NCBI RefSeq assembly: GCF_014204945.1
Contig: NZ_JACHMN010000002.1
Coordinates: forward strand, 2,060,503-2,124,502
Source: Allocatelliglobosispora scoriae
Lineage (GTDB): Bacteria; Actinomycetota; Actinomycetes; Mycobacteriales; Micromonosporaceae
Direction: 5' to 3'
DNA: 64,000 nt
Under the pieces are notes generated by a model. That model did not search any database and had not been told where the DNA came from. It was given only the letters and a program-made list of their open reading frames with translations. Position numbers and translations under genes: made by a program. This document shows positions 18,756-27,761 of this stretch, piece after piece. Each line of letters starts with the position of its first letter. The first letter of the stretch is position 1.

Positions 18756-19277
18756 CTATACGCCGGTGTTGCCGTCGATCTGCTCGCGGATGATGTCGGC
18801 GTGGCCGTTGTGCCGGGCGTACTCCTCGACCATGTGCACGTAGACCCAGCGCAGCTCGAAGTCGCGCTCCTCGAACGGGTAGAAGAACGTCGTCTCCAGG
18901 GAGCAGTCCACCGCCGCCGCGTCGGCGAGCCGCACCTCCTCCAGGTAGAGGGCGAAGTCGGCCTCGGCATCGGCGGTGTCGACGTCGTCCAGGTCCGCGC
19001 CGGGGCTGGACTCGGTGCGGTAGATGTCGCCGAGCGGCTCGCCCTGCAGGCACCGCCGGAACCACCAGCGCTCCACCTCGGCCATGTGCCGCACGAGGCC
19101 CAGCAGGCTCAGGTTCGACGGCTTGGCCGGGCGCATGCGCAACTGTTCGATGTCCAGCCCGGAGCACTTCCACAGCAGGGTGTCCCGGTGGTGGTTGAGC
19201 CAGCTCTCCAGGACCGCACGTTCCGTGCCGATCCGCAGGGTAGGGCGTCGTTGTATGGCGGGTGCCGTCCAAGTCAT
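18756..19277 (-). CDS. DinB-like (DUF664) protein
   Basis: 173 aa from ATG 19277. It shows a DinB/YfiT-type four-helix bundle pattern: TERAVLESWLNHHRDTLLWK, then LSLLGLVRHMAEVERWWFRR, and a C-terminal VYVHMVEEYARHNGHADIIR. The histidines in RHMAEVE and EEYARHNGHAD are the usual metal ligands of this fold. Actinobacterial DUF664 relatives are often thiol-dependent transferases using mycothiol, but the substrate here is unknown. The frame is open further upstream (to 19400), but that part reads as noise through the terminator hairpin. It is a single gene facing the frameshifted gene tail to tail. Confidence 0.88.
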   Translation of the reverse strand: MTWTAPAIQRRPTLRIGTERAVLESWLNHHRDTLLWKCSGLDIEQLRMRPAKPSNLSLLGLVRHMAEVERWWFRRCLQGEPLGDIYRTESSPGADLDDVDTADAEADFALYLEEVRLADAAAVDCSLETTFFYPFEERDFELRWVYVHMVEEYARHNGHADIIREQIDGNTGV

Positions 19278-19356
19278 GGCATTGAACGTATGGGTACGGC
19301 CAGATGGGCGCTCTATTCGTTCATGCGCTGTCGGCCGCCGGACAACAGGGAAAGCG

Positions 19357-19398
19357 GAACCGGCACCGACCAGGCGATCGTCTGGTCGGTGCCGGTTC
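19357..19398. terminator. Rho-independent-type hairpin, 17-bp perfect stem
   Basis: Arms 19357-19373 (GAACCGGCACCGACCAG) and 19382-19398 pair perfectly around an 8-base loop. It lies 23 bases past the stop of the minus-strand ThuA/galactose-oxidase remnant and upstream of the DinB-like gene, so it probably ends transcription of the former. No clear T-run follows, which is common in actinomycetes. Confidence 0.75.
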
Positions 19399-19420
19399 AA
19401 CTCAGGCTAGAACGGCATGC

Positions 19421-21920
19421 TCATCGGCGGCCCGCATACAACTGCGTCACGTGATCGGCGCTGAGCTCGTAACCGTAGAGCCGGAAGTCGTCGATCAAGC
19501 CGTCGAACCGGTCGTCACCCCAGCTCGTTCCACCGATGAAGTTGGCCGTGGTGTTGCCGCCCACGCCCACGTCACCCGTGTTCTCGTCGAAGGTGTAACG
19601 GACCGAGACGCCCTCGTTGTACATCGCGACGATGTCCGCCGAGGTCAGCGCCGACGGGTAGACCCGGACGTCGTCGATCAGGCCGTCGAAGGCCGCGTCG
19701 CCGTATCCGTTGCGGCCCAGCCAGTTGTTGGCCGTCGGACCGATCTCGGTCATCCCGATGGTCAGGTCGGTCCGGGTCGCGATCACCACGCCGTTGAGGT
19801 AGAGCGTGCCGATCGAGCCCTGGCGGGTGAAGGCCACGTGGTTCCACTGGCCCGCGACCACGTCCTGCGCGGGACTCGCGTAGACCCGCTCCTCGGGACC
19901 GGTCTTCGCCTTGAAGGTGACGGCGAGGCCGGTGCTCCCGTTGGCCTGGGTCTGCATCTGGATCTGGTAATAGCTCCCGGCGGAGCCGAGTCCGTCACCG
20001 ATGTGGAACAGGCCGGTCCAGTTGTTCTTGACATCGGGACGCACCCAGAACCCGGTGGAGAAGTTCACCGCGCCCTGGAGCAGGTTGTCCGGCAGGTCGA
20101 CCGCGTTGGCGGTGCTGCCACCGGGCAGGTTGACCGCCTTGCCGATCACGCCGTTGGCGGACCAGCCGGCCGTCCCGGTCAGGACGGCGGCCCCCACCGA
20201 GGAGACGGAGCCGGTGTTGGCGGCGGTGGTGCCCGTACCCTCCTCGAACTCGTAACGGACCGGGATGCCGGTGGCCGGCGGCGGCGCGTTGTCGCCGACG
20301 ATGACCAGGTCGTCGACCATCAGGCCGACGGCGGTTCCCCGCAGCGTGAGTGTCTGGTTGGCGGTCGCCGCGGTGAAGGTGCCGACATACGTGCCGTAGG
20401 CAGCCGTCGAGGGCTGTGCCGTCGTGGCGGTGATGGTGGCGTTCAGGCTGCCGATCGCCACCGTGCCGGTCGCCGCGGCGGTCCCGGCTGCCCGGGCGTC
20501 GCGGGCGTAGCGCAGCGATAGCCGGTAGGTCGCGCCGGGGGTGAGATCGCTGACGGTACGCCTGATGTTGCCCGTGGCACCCAGCGCGAGCTGGTAACCG
20601 GTGAAGCCGAGGCCACCCTGGCCGGTCGCGTTGCCGCGCACCAGCTGGACCTGGCTGTCGACCGCCCACGGCACCATCCGGCTGTTGCCCGCGGCCACGT
20701 CGACGGTCGCGGGCGGGTTGTTGGTACGCCACTCGGCGGGCAGGCGCGGGTACTCGAATTGGTCGACGACCCTCGGGTTGAGCTGCGTCATGATGACCGC
20801 AGGATCGATCTTGATGAGCTTCGCGACCGACGGCGTACCGGCGGCGTCGAAGACGTGGAGCATGTATGACCCGGGCGGGGCGTAGTTGCCGTTGAGCGGC
20901 GAGGTGATGGTGACCGTGCCACCGGACTGGCTGAACGCCAGCTCCTGGAAGTTCTGGTCGTTGTTGAAACCGTGCGTCACGGAGCCGTTGCGGAGCAGCG
21001 TGACCCGGGAGACGGTGCCGGTCGCGGTGATCTGGAAGGAGCCGTTGTAGCCGATCTTCGCGGGCGCGGCGCTGATCACCGGACGCGGAGCGGCGTTGTT
21101 GCCGTCGAACAGGTAGTTCGGCGAGTAGTACTCCACGTCCGTGTAGTTGCGCGGACCGGGAGCGCCGCCGCCGACCATGACCCGGCCGTCGGGCAGGAGC
21201 AGGGCCGTGGAGTGGTAGAGCCGGGCGTGCTCCTGCGGGATGACGACCTCGGTCCAGTTGCCCGTGTTCGGGTCCCAGATCTCGGGGTTGGTGACATATC
21301 CGCCGTTGCCGTTGTTCTCCCGGGCACCGCCGGTGACCAGCACCCTGCCGTCGGGCAGGAGCGTCGAGGTCGCTGCGGGTGATGCTGGCCGGCACGCCCG
21401 CGACGAGCGGGTGACCGGTGGCCTTCACGAAGACGCGGCCCGGCCGGACGCCGGGGTTCTCCGGGTGCCCTTCGGAGGCGGCACCGACGAGGCGGGCGTA
21501 GAACGGGTTGACGTCGTGCTCGCTCTCCCCCACCGACCAGCCGGTGTAGTGCATGCCCATGAAGCCGCCGCCGCCGCGGATGTAGGTCTCGAGCGCGGCA
21601 CGCTGGGCGGCGTTGAACAGGACACCACCGGTCTGGACGAAGACCACGGTGTCGCAGATGGCGAGGTTCGCGGTGTTGAACGCGGCCGGGTCGTCGGTCT
21701 CCTGGATGTCGACCGGCTGGCCGTACTGCGCGCCGAGCTGGGTGGCGAGGTCGCGCACGGCCTGCCGTCCCTGCACGTTGGAGGCGTGGAAGTTGGCCTT
21801 GTAGAAGAGCAGCACGCTGAGCCGGCCGTCGTTGTCCGGTGCGGCGTGGGCCACCGCGGCGGGCATCGATCCGGCGATCAGCAGCAACGCGACGAGCGCT
21901 GTGGCGGCCCGGCCGAACAT
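19421..21920 (-). pseudogene. Secreted ThuA-like domain joined out of frame to galactose oxidase/LamG C-terminus
   Basis: From ATG 21920 a signal peptide (ATALVALLLIAGSMPAAVAHA) precedes a ThuA-like domain (VLLFYKANFHASNVQGRQAV ... GGGGFMGMHYTGW) running to about 21375. There the meaningful frame changes abruptly to STLLPDGRVLVTGGAREN, the middle of a galactose-oxidase Kelch propeller. This continues through the copper-ligand motif RLYHS and VTHGFNNDQ, a DUF1929-type Ig domain, a carbohydrate-binding-like domain and a LamG domain to the stop at 19421. The propeller's first blades, including the equivalents of Cys228 and Tyr272 that form the redox cofactor, are missing. The simplest reading is a deletion fusing two adjacent secreted-protein genes. 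As read, no full product is made; the C-terminal frame alone could start at 21343. Confidence 0.75.
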
Positions 21921-21970
21921 GCCTCCAGACGAGCGACCGGCGCGGCCCTCGTTCGACGGCGCCGCCAGCC

Positions 21971-23623
21971 ATGACCAGCCGACGGCTACTGCTGTTCCTG
22001 GTCTTCGTACCCGCGATGCTGCTCGGCTTCGCCCAGCCGGCCCACGCGCACGCGCACCTCGTCAGCACCGACCCGGCCGCGGGCGACGTGCTGCAGACCG
22101 CACCCGACCGGGTCCTGTTCACCTTCGATGAAGCCGTCCGCGGTGTCCCGGGCGGTGTCCAGGTCTTCGACTCGCGAGGAGCGCTGGACGAGGCGAGGCC
22201 GACCGCCACCGGCACCGAGCTCGAAGTCGTGCTGTCGGGAGAACTGGGCACCGGTACGACCGTGATCACCTGGCGGGTCGTCTCCGAGGACGGGCACCCC
22301 ATCAGCGGCGCCCTCACCTTCTCCGTCGGCGCGCCCACCCCCGTCATGACCCCGCCTCCGAGTGACTCGAACAGCGTCCCGCAGGTCCCCTGGACGCTGA
22401 CCCTGGCCCGGGTGCTGGGCTATCTCGGCCTGCTGCTCGCCGCCGGGCTGGTCGCGTTCGCCGCCCTGTTCCTGCCCGCCGATCCGGACATCGACCGTCC
22501 ACGGCGCCGGTTGGCCACCGCCATGCGTGCCGCTGCGGCCGTCGCGGCCGGGGCGTGGCTGGCGGCGTTGCCCATCACCGCGGTCTATCTGCTCGGCGGT
22601 GGGCCGAGCCTGCTCAGCCAGGGCGCGACGTGGTCCTCCGTGCCGCCGACCGAGTACGCCGTCACTGCGGCCGTCGTCGGCGGATTGGTGCTGGCTGTGG
22701 TCCTGCTCGGCCCCGGACGGGTATCGCGGCACCGACGCATCGCGGCGGTGGCGGCCGCCGGGATCGCGGTCATGGCCCCGGCATTGGTCGGGCACACCCG
22801 GGCGGCGAGCCCCGAACTTCTCGCCATCGGTGCCGACGCGCTGCACCTCGTCGCGGGCAGTGTCTGGCTCGGCGGACTCGTCGGGCTGGCGCTGACGTTG
22901 CCGGCCCTCGCCGGTCACGGCACCGTGGCGGCCGAGGTGCTCGCCCGATTCTCCACCGCCGCCGCCGGTGTCCTCGCTGCTCTGGTCGCCACCGGATCGC
23001 TGCTCGTCTGGCGGATCCTCGGCTCGTGGGCTGCTCTCGTCGACACCGCCTATGGTCGGCTGGTCCTGGCCAAGGTCGGCATCGTGCTGGCTGCTCTCGC
23101 CATCGCGGCGTGGAACCGGTGGTCGCTCCTTCCCCGGCTTCAGCAGGCGGCTCACAAGGCCGGCCGGCAGACGCTTGCTCGACCGGTGGTTCGGGCGACC
23201 GCGATCGAGGGCTTGATCCTTGCTGTTGCGCTGCTCTGCACCGGCTTTCTCGTCGACACGAGTCCCGAGGGAGCGCCGCCTGCTGGTGCGGCGGCCGAGG
23301 CTGATCCTGGCACGCGCACGACGACGCTGGGCGACATCCGGGTGCAGGCTTCGCTGGCGCCGCTCGTGCGTGGGTCCAACACGCTGACGCTTCGGCTGAG
23401 TTCTGCGGCCGGGGAACCTGCTGAAGGTGTTGCGCCGCCGGTGGTGCGCCTGTCCTCCGACAGGGCGACGCTGGGGGCGGTGCCGCTAACGCAGGTGTCG
23501 GCGGGCTTTTATACGGCGCAGGTGACGCTTCCGGTGGCCGGGACGTGGCGGATGCAGGTGTCACTGCGGGTCAGCGAGTTCTCCAACCCGGTGGGCGAGC
23601 TGGAGTTCGTCGTCAAAGGATGA
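21971..23623 (+). CDS. CopC/CopD copper resistance/import protein
   Basis: 550 aa from ATG 21971. A signal peptide (RLLLFLVFVPAMLLGFAQPA) is followed by a mature N-terminus HAHLVSTDPAAGDVL, the CopC copper site in which the first histidine binds Cu(II). A second ligand region is EDGHPISGALTFSV. Residues about 140-420 have eight or so membrane segments typical of CopD (including LHLVAGSVWLGGLVGLALTL and a trailing TFLV-type helix). The C-terminal 120 residues form an extra beta-rich extracytoplasmic domain, common in actinobacterial CopCD fusions and likely of YtkA type. It handles periplasmic-side copper. It starts 50 bases from the divergent ThuA-like gene. Confidence 0.93.
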   Translation: MTSRRLLLFLVFVPAMLLGFAQPAHAHAHLVSTDPAAGDVLQTAPDRVLFTFDEAVRGVPGGVQVFDSRGALDEARPTATGTELEVVLSGELGTGTTVITWRVVSEDGHPISGALTFSVGAPTPVMTPPPSDSNSVPQVPWTLTLARVLGYLGLLLAAGLVAFAALFLPADPDIDRPRRRLATAMRAAAAVAAGAWLAALPITAVYLLGGGPSLLSQGATWSSVPPTEYAVTAAVVGGLVLAVVLLGPGRVSRHRRIAAVAAAGIAVMAPALVGHTRAASPELLAIGADALHLVAGSVWLGGLVGLALTLPALAGHGTVAAEVLARFSTAAAGVLAALVATGSLLVWRILGSWAALVDTAYGRLVLAKVGIVLAALAIAAWNRWSLLPRLQQAAHKAGRQTLARPVVRATAIEGLILAVALLCTGFLVDTSPEGAPPAGAAAEADPGTRTTTLGDIRVQASLAPLVRGSNTLTLRLSSAAGEPAEGVAPPVVRLSSDRATLGAVPLTQVSAGFYTAQVTLPVAGTWRMQVSLRVSEFSNPVGELEFVVKG

Positions 23624-23649
23624 CTTCGCCCGTCGGGAGGTCAAACCCG

Positions 23650-23676
23650 GCGGGCACGCCGCACTAACGTGCCCGC
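23650..23676 (+). terminator. Hairpin after copCD
   Basis: Stem GCGGGCACG (23650-23658) pairs with CGTGCCCGC (23668-23676) over a 9-base loop, 26 bases after the CopCD stop. It is a plausible terminator. Confidence 0.55.
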
Positions 23677-23827
23677 ACGTCGACCCAGACATGGTCACAA
23701 ACCAATCTTCAGTGCCCATTCGACCAGTGCGCTGCCAGCTATTGACTCATTACGCTGAGTTGCTCGGCGAGTACATCGTGCGCTCGCATTCCAGGGCGTC
23801 AATGGCGCCGACAGCAGGAGGGCAGGC

Positions 23828-25870
23828 GTGTACGCCGACAAGGTCTCCCTTTCCGGACTTCTCCACGGACCCAAACAGTTCGTGATCCCGCCATACCAAC
23901 GCGCCTACGTGTGGTCCGAAAGGCAGGCCCGCCAACTGTGGGACGACATCCTTACCGAGGCCAAGCGCCTGGCGAACGGCGAGCGGGCGGGACACTTCCT
24001 CGGCTCACTCGTCCTGGCGCCCAGCCCGTCCTTGGCGCCGGGCGGCATACAGCAATGGCTGGTCGTGGACGGACAGCAGCGTCTCGGCACGCTGATGATC
24101 GCATTGTCAGCGATCCGAGACCATGTGATCCACTCGAACCCGCAATTGGCCGGGAGCATCAACGACAGCTTCCTGATCAGCGCAGATCACAAAGGTGACA
24201 AGCGCCCGAAGCTGCTTGCGACACTCGATGACCGCGCCGCTTTTGCGAGCGTGCTACTCAACCACGACCGCTCACACATACCGAACACAAACAAGATCAT
24301 CCGAGTGTACGAGCTCTTCCGCTCATGGATCAAAGAAGTCGATGAGCAGCCCGAAGGGCAGGAACTCGTCTTCGAGACGCAGGCCATCCAGGACCATCTT
24401 CATCTCGTCCAGATCGTCGCCCACTCCGATGACAACGCCTACCGGATTTTCCAAACCCTCAACAGCACTGGTCTCAAGCTCACCGAGACCGATCTCATGC
24501 GCAACCACCTTTTCATGCGACTGCCACATCGCATCGACGATATTCACCGCGATGTCTGGACGCCGATGCAACAGGCGATCGGGGACGACGGAATCGAGAC
24601 TCTCCTCTGGCTCGACCTGGTGCTACGGGGAAAGGACACCGCAGCACAGTCTGACGTCTTCCGCCTCCAGGTTGAGCGATTTGACGATCTCCTACACGAA
24701 GACCAGGTCGCGCAGGAGATAGTGGAACTCGCTCGCCGGTCGCGCTACCTTCGCCTCATCCTCGATCCAGGTCTCGAACCGGATGCGAACCTGCGGATGC
24801 GGCTGGCCCGCCTGAAGGAATGGAACGCAAAGACCACATATTCCACCACCATGTTCGTCCTCGAACTGCGTGACAGAGGAGAATTAAGCGTCGACGACGC
24901 AGCGAGCGCACTGCTTCTCGTGGAGAGTTTCTGCGTCCGTCGGGCGATCGCCGGAGTGCCGACGACGAACATGGGTCGGATCCTCAATGCGGTTCCGCGC
25001 GAGCTCGCCGGCAGCAAAGACCTGGTCGGAGATCTCCGTGATTACCTCTCGGCTTCCAAGAGGAACTGGCCCGATGACGCACGGCTGGTCGATGCGATTC
25101 AGACCCAACCGTTCTACCTCAACGTCAGAAGTTCGCAGAAGGCATTCGTCCTGCGCCGTTTGGAGGAGGCCTCACGGCCGAAAGAGGTCGTCGACTGGAA
25201 CGGTCCGACCCGGATGACGATCGAGCATGTGTTGCCTCAGTCACTCACGTTGGATTGGCGCCAGAGCCTCGCCGTCGAATCCGAGACGTTCGGCATCGGT
25301 GTCGACGAACTGCACGGCCTCGTCGTGCACACCCTCGGTAATCTGACCCTGAGCGCATACAATCCCAAGCTCTCCAACTCTGCGTTCCCGGAGAAGCGGG
25401 AGATACTGCGCGTCAGCGCGCTCGCCATGAACCTCGAGATTGCCGCCAGCGACACCTGGGATGGGTGGAAGATCTCCCAAAGGGGTCAGCAGCTTCTGGC
25501 TATGGCCATAGCCATCTGGCCGGGGCCGACAGCGCGCCCCGGCCAAACCGCTGATCGCGATTGGAGTCCCCTCTATCAGGCGGTCGCCGCGATCCCGATC
25601 GGGAGGTGGACCACTTTCGGCGACCTTGCCAAGGTGATCGGCAGCCATCCCGTCTCGGTGAAAGCTCACCTGGCGTCCCGACTCGTGGAGAACTCGTGGC
25701 GTGTCCTGTTGAATGACGGAATACCGTCGCCGGATCTGGCCAACGCCGTGCAGGGTGGGCAGCGTCACCGATTGGAGCATGAGGGGATCAGGTTCGGTGC
25801 GAACGGCCAGGCCTCGTCAGATCAGAGGTTGAACGCAGCCGCTATCAAGGACCTGCTCAACCAGGCTTGA
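23828..25870 (+). CDS. GmrSD-like DUF262/DUF1524 nuclease with alkyltransferase-like C-terminal domain
   Basis: 680 aa, GTG start preceded by AGGAGG. The N-terminal DUF262 (GmrS/ParB-like) has IPPYQRAYVW and VDGQQRLGTL. The DUF1524 HNH nuclease region has MTIEHVLPQ with the histidine pair and LGNLTLSAYNPKLSN (about 460-530). The last 100 residues (about 580-680) resemble the DNA-binding domain of O6-alkylguanine methyltransferase: LYQAVAAIPIGRWTTFGDLA and NSWRVLLNDG. The expected PCHR cysteine is replaced, so it is an alkyltransferase-like (ATL) module. The family includes type IV enzymes that cut modified phage DNA. I infer that the ATL domain reads modified bases. Confidence 0.9.
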   Translation: MYADKVSLSGLLHGPKQFVIPPYQRAYVWSERQARQLWDDILTEAKRLANGERAGHFLGSLVLAPSPSLAPGGIQQWLVVDGQQRLGTLMIALSAIRDHVIHSNPQLAGSINDSFLISADHKGDKRPKLLATLDDRAAFASVLLNHDRSHIPNTNKIIRVYELFRSWIKEVDEQPEGQELVFETQAIQDHLHLVQIVAHSDDNAYRIFQTLNSTGLKLTETDLMRNHLFMRLPHRIDDIHRDVWTPMQQAIGDDGIETLLWLDLVLRGKDTAAQSDVFRLQVERFDDLLHEDQVAQEIVELARRSRYLRLILDPGLEPDANLRMRLARLKEWNAKTTYSTTMFVLELRDRGELSVDDAASALLLVESFCVRRAIAGVPTTNMGRILNAVPRELAGSKDLVGDLRDYLSASKRNWPDDARLVDAIQTQPFYLNVRSSQKAFVLRRLEEASRPKEVVDWNGPTRMTIEHVLPQSLTLDWRQSLAVESETFGIGVDELHGLVVHTLGNLTLSAYNPKLSNSAFPEKREILRVSALAMNLEIAASDTWDGWKISQRGQQLLAMAIAIWPGPTARPGQTADRDWSPLYQAVAAIPIGRWTTFGDLAKVIGSHPVSVKAHLASRLVENSWRVLLNDGIPSPDLANAVQGGQRHRLEHEGIRFGANGQASSDQRLNAAAIKDLLNQA

Positions 25871-25877
25871 CCGTCCG

Positions 25878-26363
25878 TCAGAAGCGGACTGCCGAAGTCG
25901 TCAGCCGTCCCGTGACGAATATCTTCACCATCGTCTCGATGATCGTCTTGGCCGAGCTGGTTGCCGGAACCTCCAGCTCCGAAGCAACCGCCTTGAGCTC
26001 CGCCGGCTTCAGCTTGAGACCGGTGAGGTACGCGCGGGCCGATTCCTCGTCGCTCGCGGCCGAGAGGGCGCTGCGGATCTCTGAAGCGGTGGGCGGGGCA
26101 GCCTTCGCCGACGGAACCTTCGTCACCTTGTACCCCTTAGGCACCAACGCGTACGTGGCTTCGCCGTCGGCGAGCTGCTGCAACTGCTCATCGCTCAGCT
26201 TCGTCAGCTTCGTGTAGTGGCTCGCCAGCGTCTTGGGGACGAAGCGGAACTCGCCGGTGCCGGTCACGAGAGACTGAGCCTGCTCCTCGGTGAGCTTCTT
26301 GATCTGAGATAGCACTGCGCTGAGTATCGCAGCGACATCCGTTACCGCACCTGCCATGGTCAC
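25878..26363 (-). CDS. Small hypothetical protein with SAP-like C-terminus, ParA partner
   Basis: 161 aa. The N-terminus is helical (AILSAVLSQIKKLTEEQAQS). The C-terminal 55 residues (YLTGLKLKPAELKAVASELE, then SSAKTIIETMVKIFVTG) resemble a SAP helix-extension-helix DNA-binding motif. Its start overlaps the ParA stop by 4 bases (ATGA), so the two are translationally coupled. It ends 8 bases from the convergent DUF262 gene. By analogy with ParB-like or centromere-binding partners of ParA ATPases it may bind DNA or activate the ATPase. This is inference; no known ParB is recognised. Confidence 0.75.
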   Translation of the reverse strand: MTMAGAVTDVAAILSAVLSQIKKLTEEQAQSLVTGTGEFRFVPKTLASHYTKLTKLSDEQLQQLADGEATYALVPKGYKVTKVPSAKAAPPTASEIRSALSAASDEESARAYLTGLKLKPAELKAVASELEVPATSSAKTIIETMVKIFVTGRLTTSAVRF

Positions 26364-27292
26364 GATCCTCCACTGTCCTTAATACGCTTCATAAGTTCGT
26401 TCGCTATCTGTGCCAAATCGGCCGATACGTCAGGATGGATTCTCGCCATCAACGCCACCGGAATACCCAGCTCGCCGGCATCGCCGTAAAGGGCATTGTT
26501 GTACCGCATCATCGAGTCGAACACTTCGAATTCCTGGCGGATCGTCGTGATCGCAGCCTGTTGAGCAGCGAAGAGCCGCTCCCTGGTGTACTGCACCATG
26601 GTGAAGATGACGCCGAGCGCCCGTGGGTTGATCGCCCCGACGGCGTCATTACTCGACGCCTGAACGTGCAGATTATGGTTCTCGATGAGCTTGCCGTAGC
26701 TGTTGGCCAAGAACCGTAAGCCGATCGTCGACAGGTAGTCGGCACGAGCGGGTACGACATAGTGCGTACTGGCCGCCATGGCGATGCGCGTGGGCAAGCT
26801 GTAGTTCGGCGGGCAGTCAATCAAGATCAGGTCGTAGTCGGCGAACGAGTCCTGCTGTAGCGCGACGGTAAGCCGTCGGTGAATTTCGACGTAGCGCTGC
26901 GCGAGCTGCTTGACACCATTTCCCTTGAGGAGAAGTGCAGCCAGGCGCACATCGGTCTGGATAAGATCGAAGTGCGAGGGTATGAGGTCGAGCTGACCGC
27001 CCTTGTCGGCAAGTAGTTTGTTCGCCTTTGGTGGCGTGCTGATGAGCTTGCTCAGATCAGCTCCCACGCCTGTTCGATCGAACGCATCAAACCAGGTCTT
27101 CAGGGTCTTCTCCCGAAGTTCCGTGTTCCATTCCTGCGGAGAATAGAAGGAGAAGGTCAGGCTGAGCTGCGGATCGAAGTCGATCAGAAGGATCTTTCTG
27201 CCTTGAGAAGCGAGCTCAGCCGCGACATTTGCCGACAGGGTCGTCTTTCCCACCCCGCCCTTGTAGTTGATGACAGACACAACCGCCGTCAT
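26360..27292 (-). CDS. ParA/Soj-family ATPase (AAA_31)
   Basis: 310 aa from ATG 27292, with GGGAGG 4 bases upstream. The deviant Walker A is NYKGGVGKTTLSANVA (residues about 8-23), the A' aspartate is in LLIDFDPQLSLTF, and Walker B is DLILIDCPPNYS near 150. These are hallmarks of ParA/MinD ATPases with the signature first lysine. No plasmid replication gene is nearby and the pair lies outside the integrated element. With its overlapping SAP-like partner it could serve segregation of a lost element or, next to a DUF262 nuclease, a defence role. Which of these is open. Confidence 0.9.
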   Translation of the reverse strand: MTAVVSVINYKGGVGKTTLSANVAAELASQGRKILLIDFDPQLSLTFSFYSPQEWNTELREKTLKTWFDAFDRTGVGADLSKLISTPPKANKLLADKGGQLDLIPSHFDLIQTDVRLAALLLKGNGVKQLAQRYVEIHRRLTVALQQDSFADYDLILIDCPPNYSLPTRIAMAASTHYVVPARADYLSTIGLRFLANSYGKLIENHNLHVQASSNDAVGAINPRALGVIFTMVQYTRERLFAAQQAAITTIRQEFEVFDSMMRYNNALYGDAGELGIPVALMARIHPDVSADLAQIANELMKRIKDSGGS

Positions 27293-27681
27293 GGTCCTCC
27301 CTGGACGTTCACGCTCGCATCGGCAAGCTTCACCATCGTGGACGTTAAACCACTGCCTCGGCGAAGGCACTCAGCCTAAAGTCGCTACATCGCACACGGG
27401 TGGCGCCATCATTGCCACCGATCGAGGTACCGTCGATCAGTGGCCGTGTGTCGTCAGCCGAGGCTATGCAGATCTCGCCGTGACGTAACAGGCAACAAAT
27501 CGATCAGGCAACGCTCGTATGTCAACCGCATCCGTCAGCAGGCGGATCATCGTTCCCACTCACGGCCGGGCATGAATTCTGGACCCCTGTCGCGCCGCTG
27601 CGAGTATGCGATCTTGAGCTACTCCAGTGCCGCTTCACGCGAGGTCGCATCGCTACGAGACTTGGGTAGAACCCTGATATC

Positions 27682-27727
27682 GGTGCTGGTCACGGTGGCC
27701 TTTCTATCAGCCGCCGTGACCAGCACC
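27682..27727. terminator. 18-bp hairpin in the 27293-27761 gap
   Basis: Arms 27682-27699 (GGTGCTGGTCACGGTGGC) and 27710-27727 pair with one G-T mismatch over a 10-base loop. It lies 35 bases past the stop of the minus-strand radical-SAM-like gene, so it is a likely terminator of that operon. The rest of the gap (27293-27681) holds no gene I can support, but must contain the parA promoter. Confidence 0.65.
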
Positions 27728-27761
27728 ATGAGTCGGCTGCTTGCCTCCGACTGGCTCCTGT

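Noticed and set aside
19304-20521. Plus-strand frame inside the galactose-oxidase region
   Set aside because: Gly/Val/Arg-rich and opposite a clear LamG coding region.
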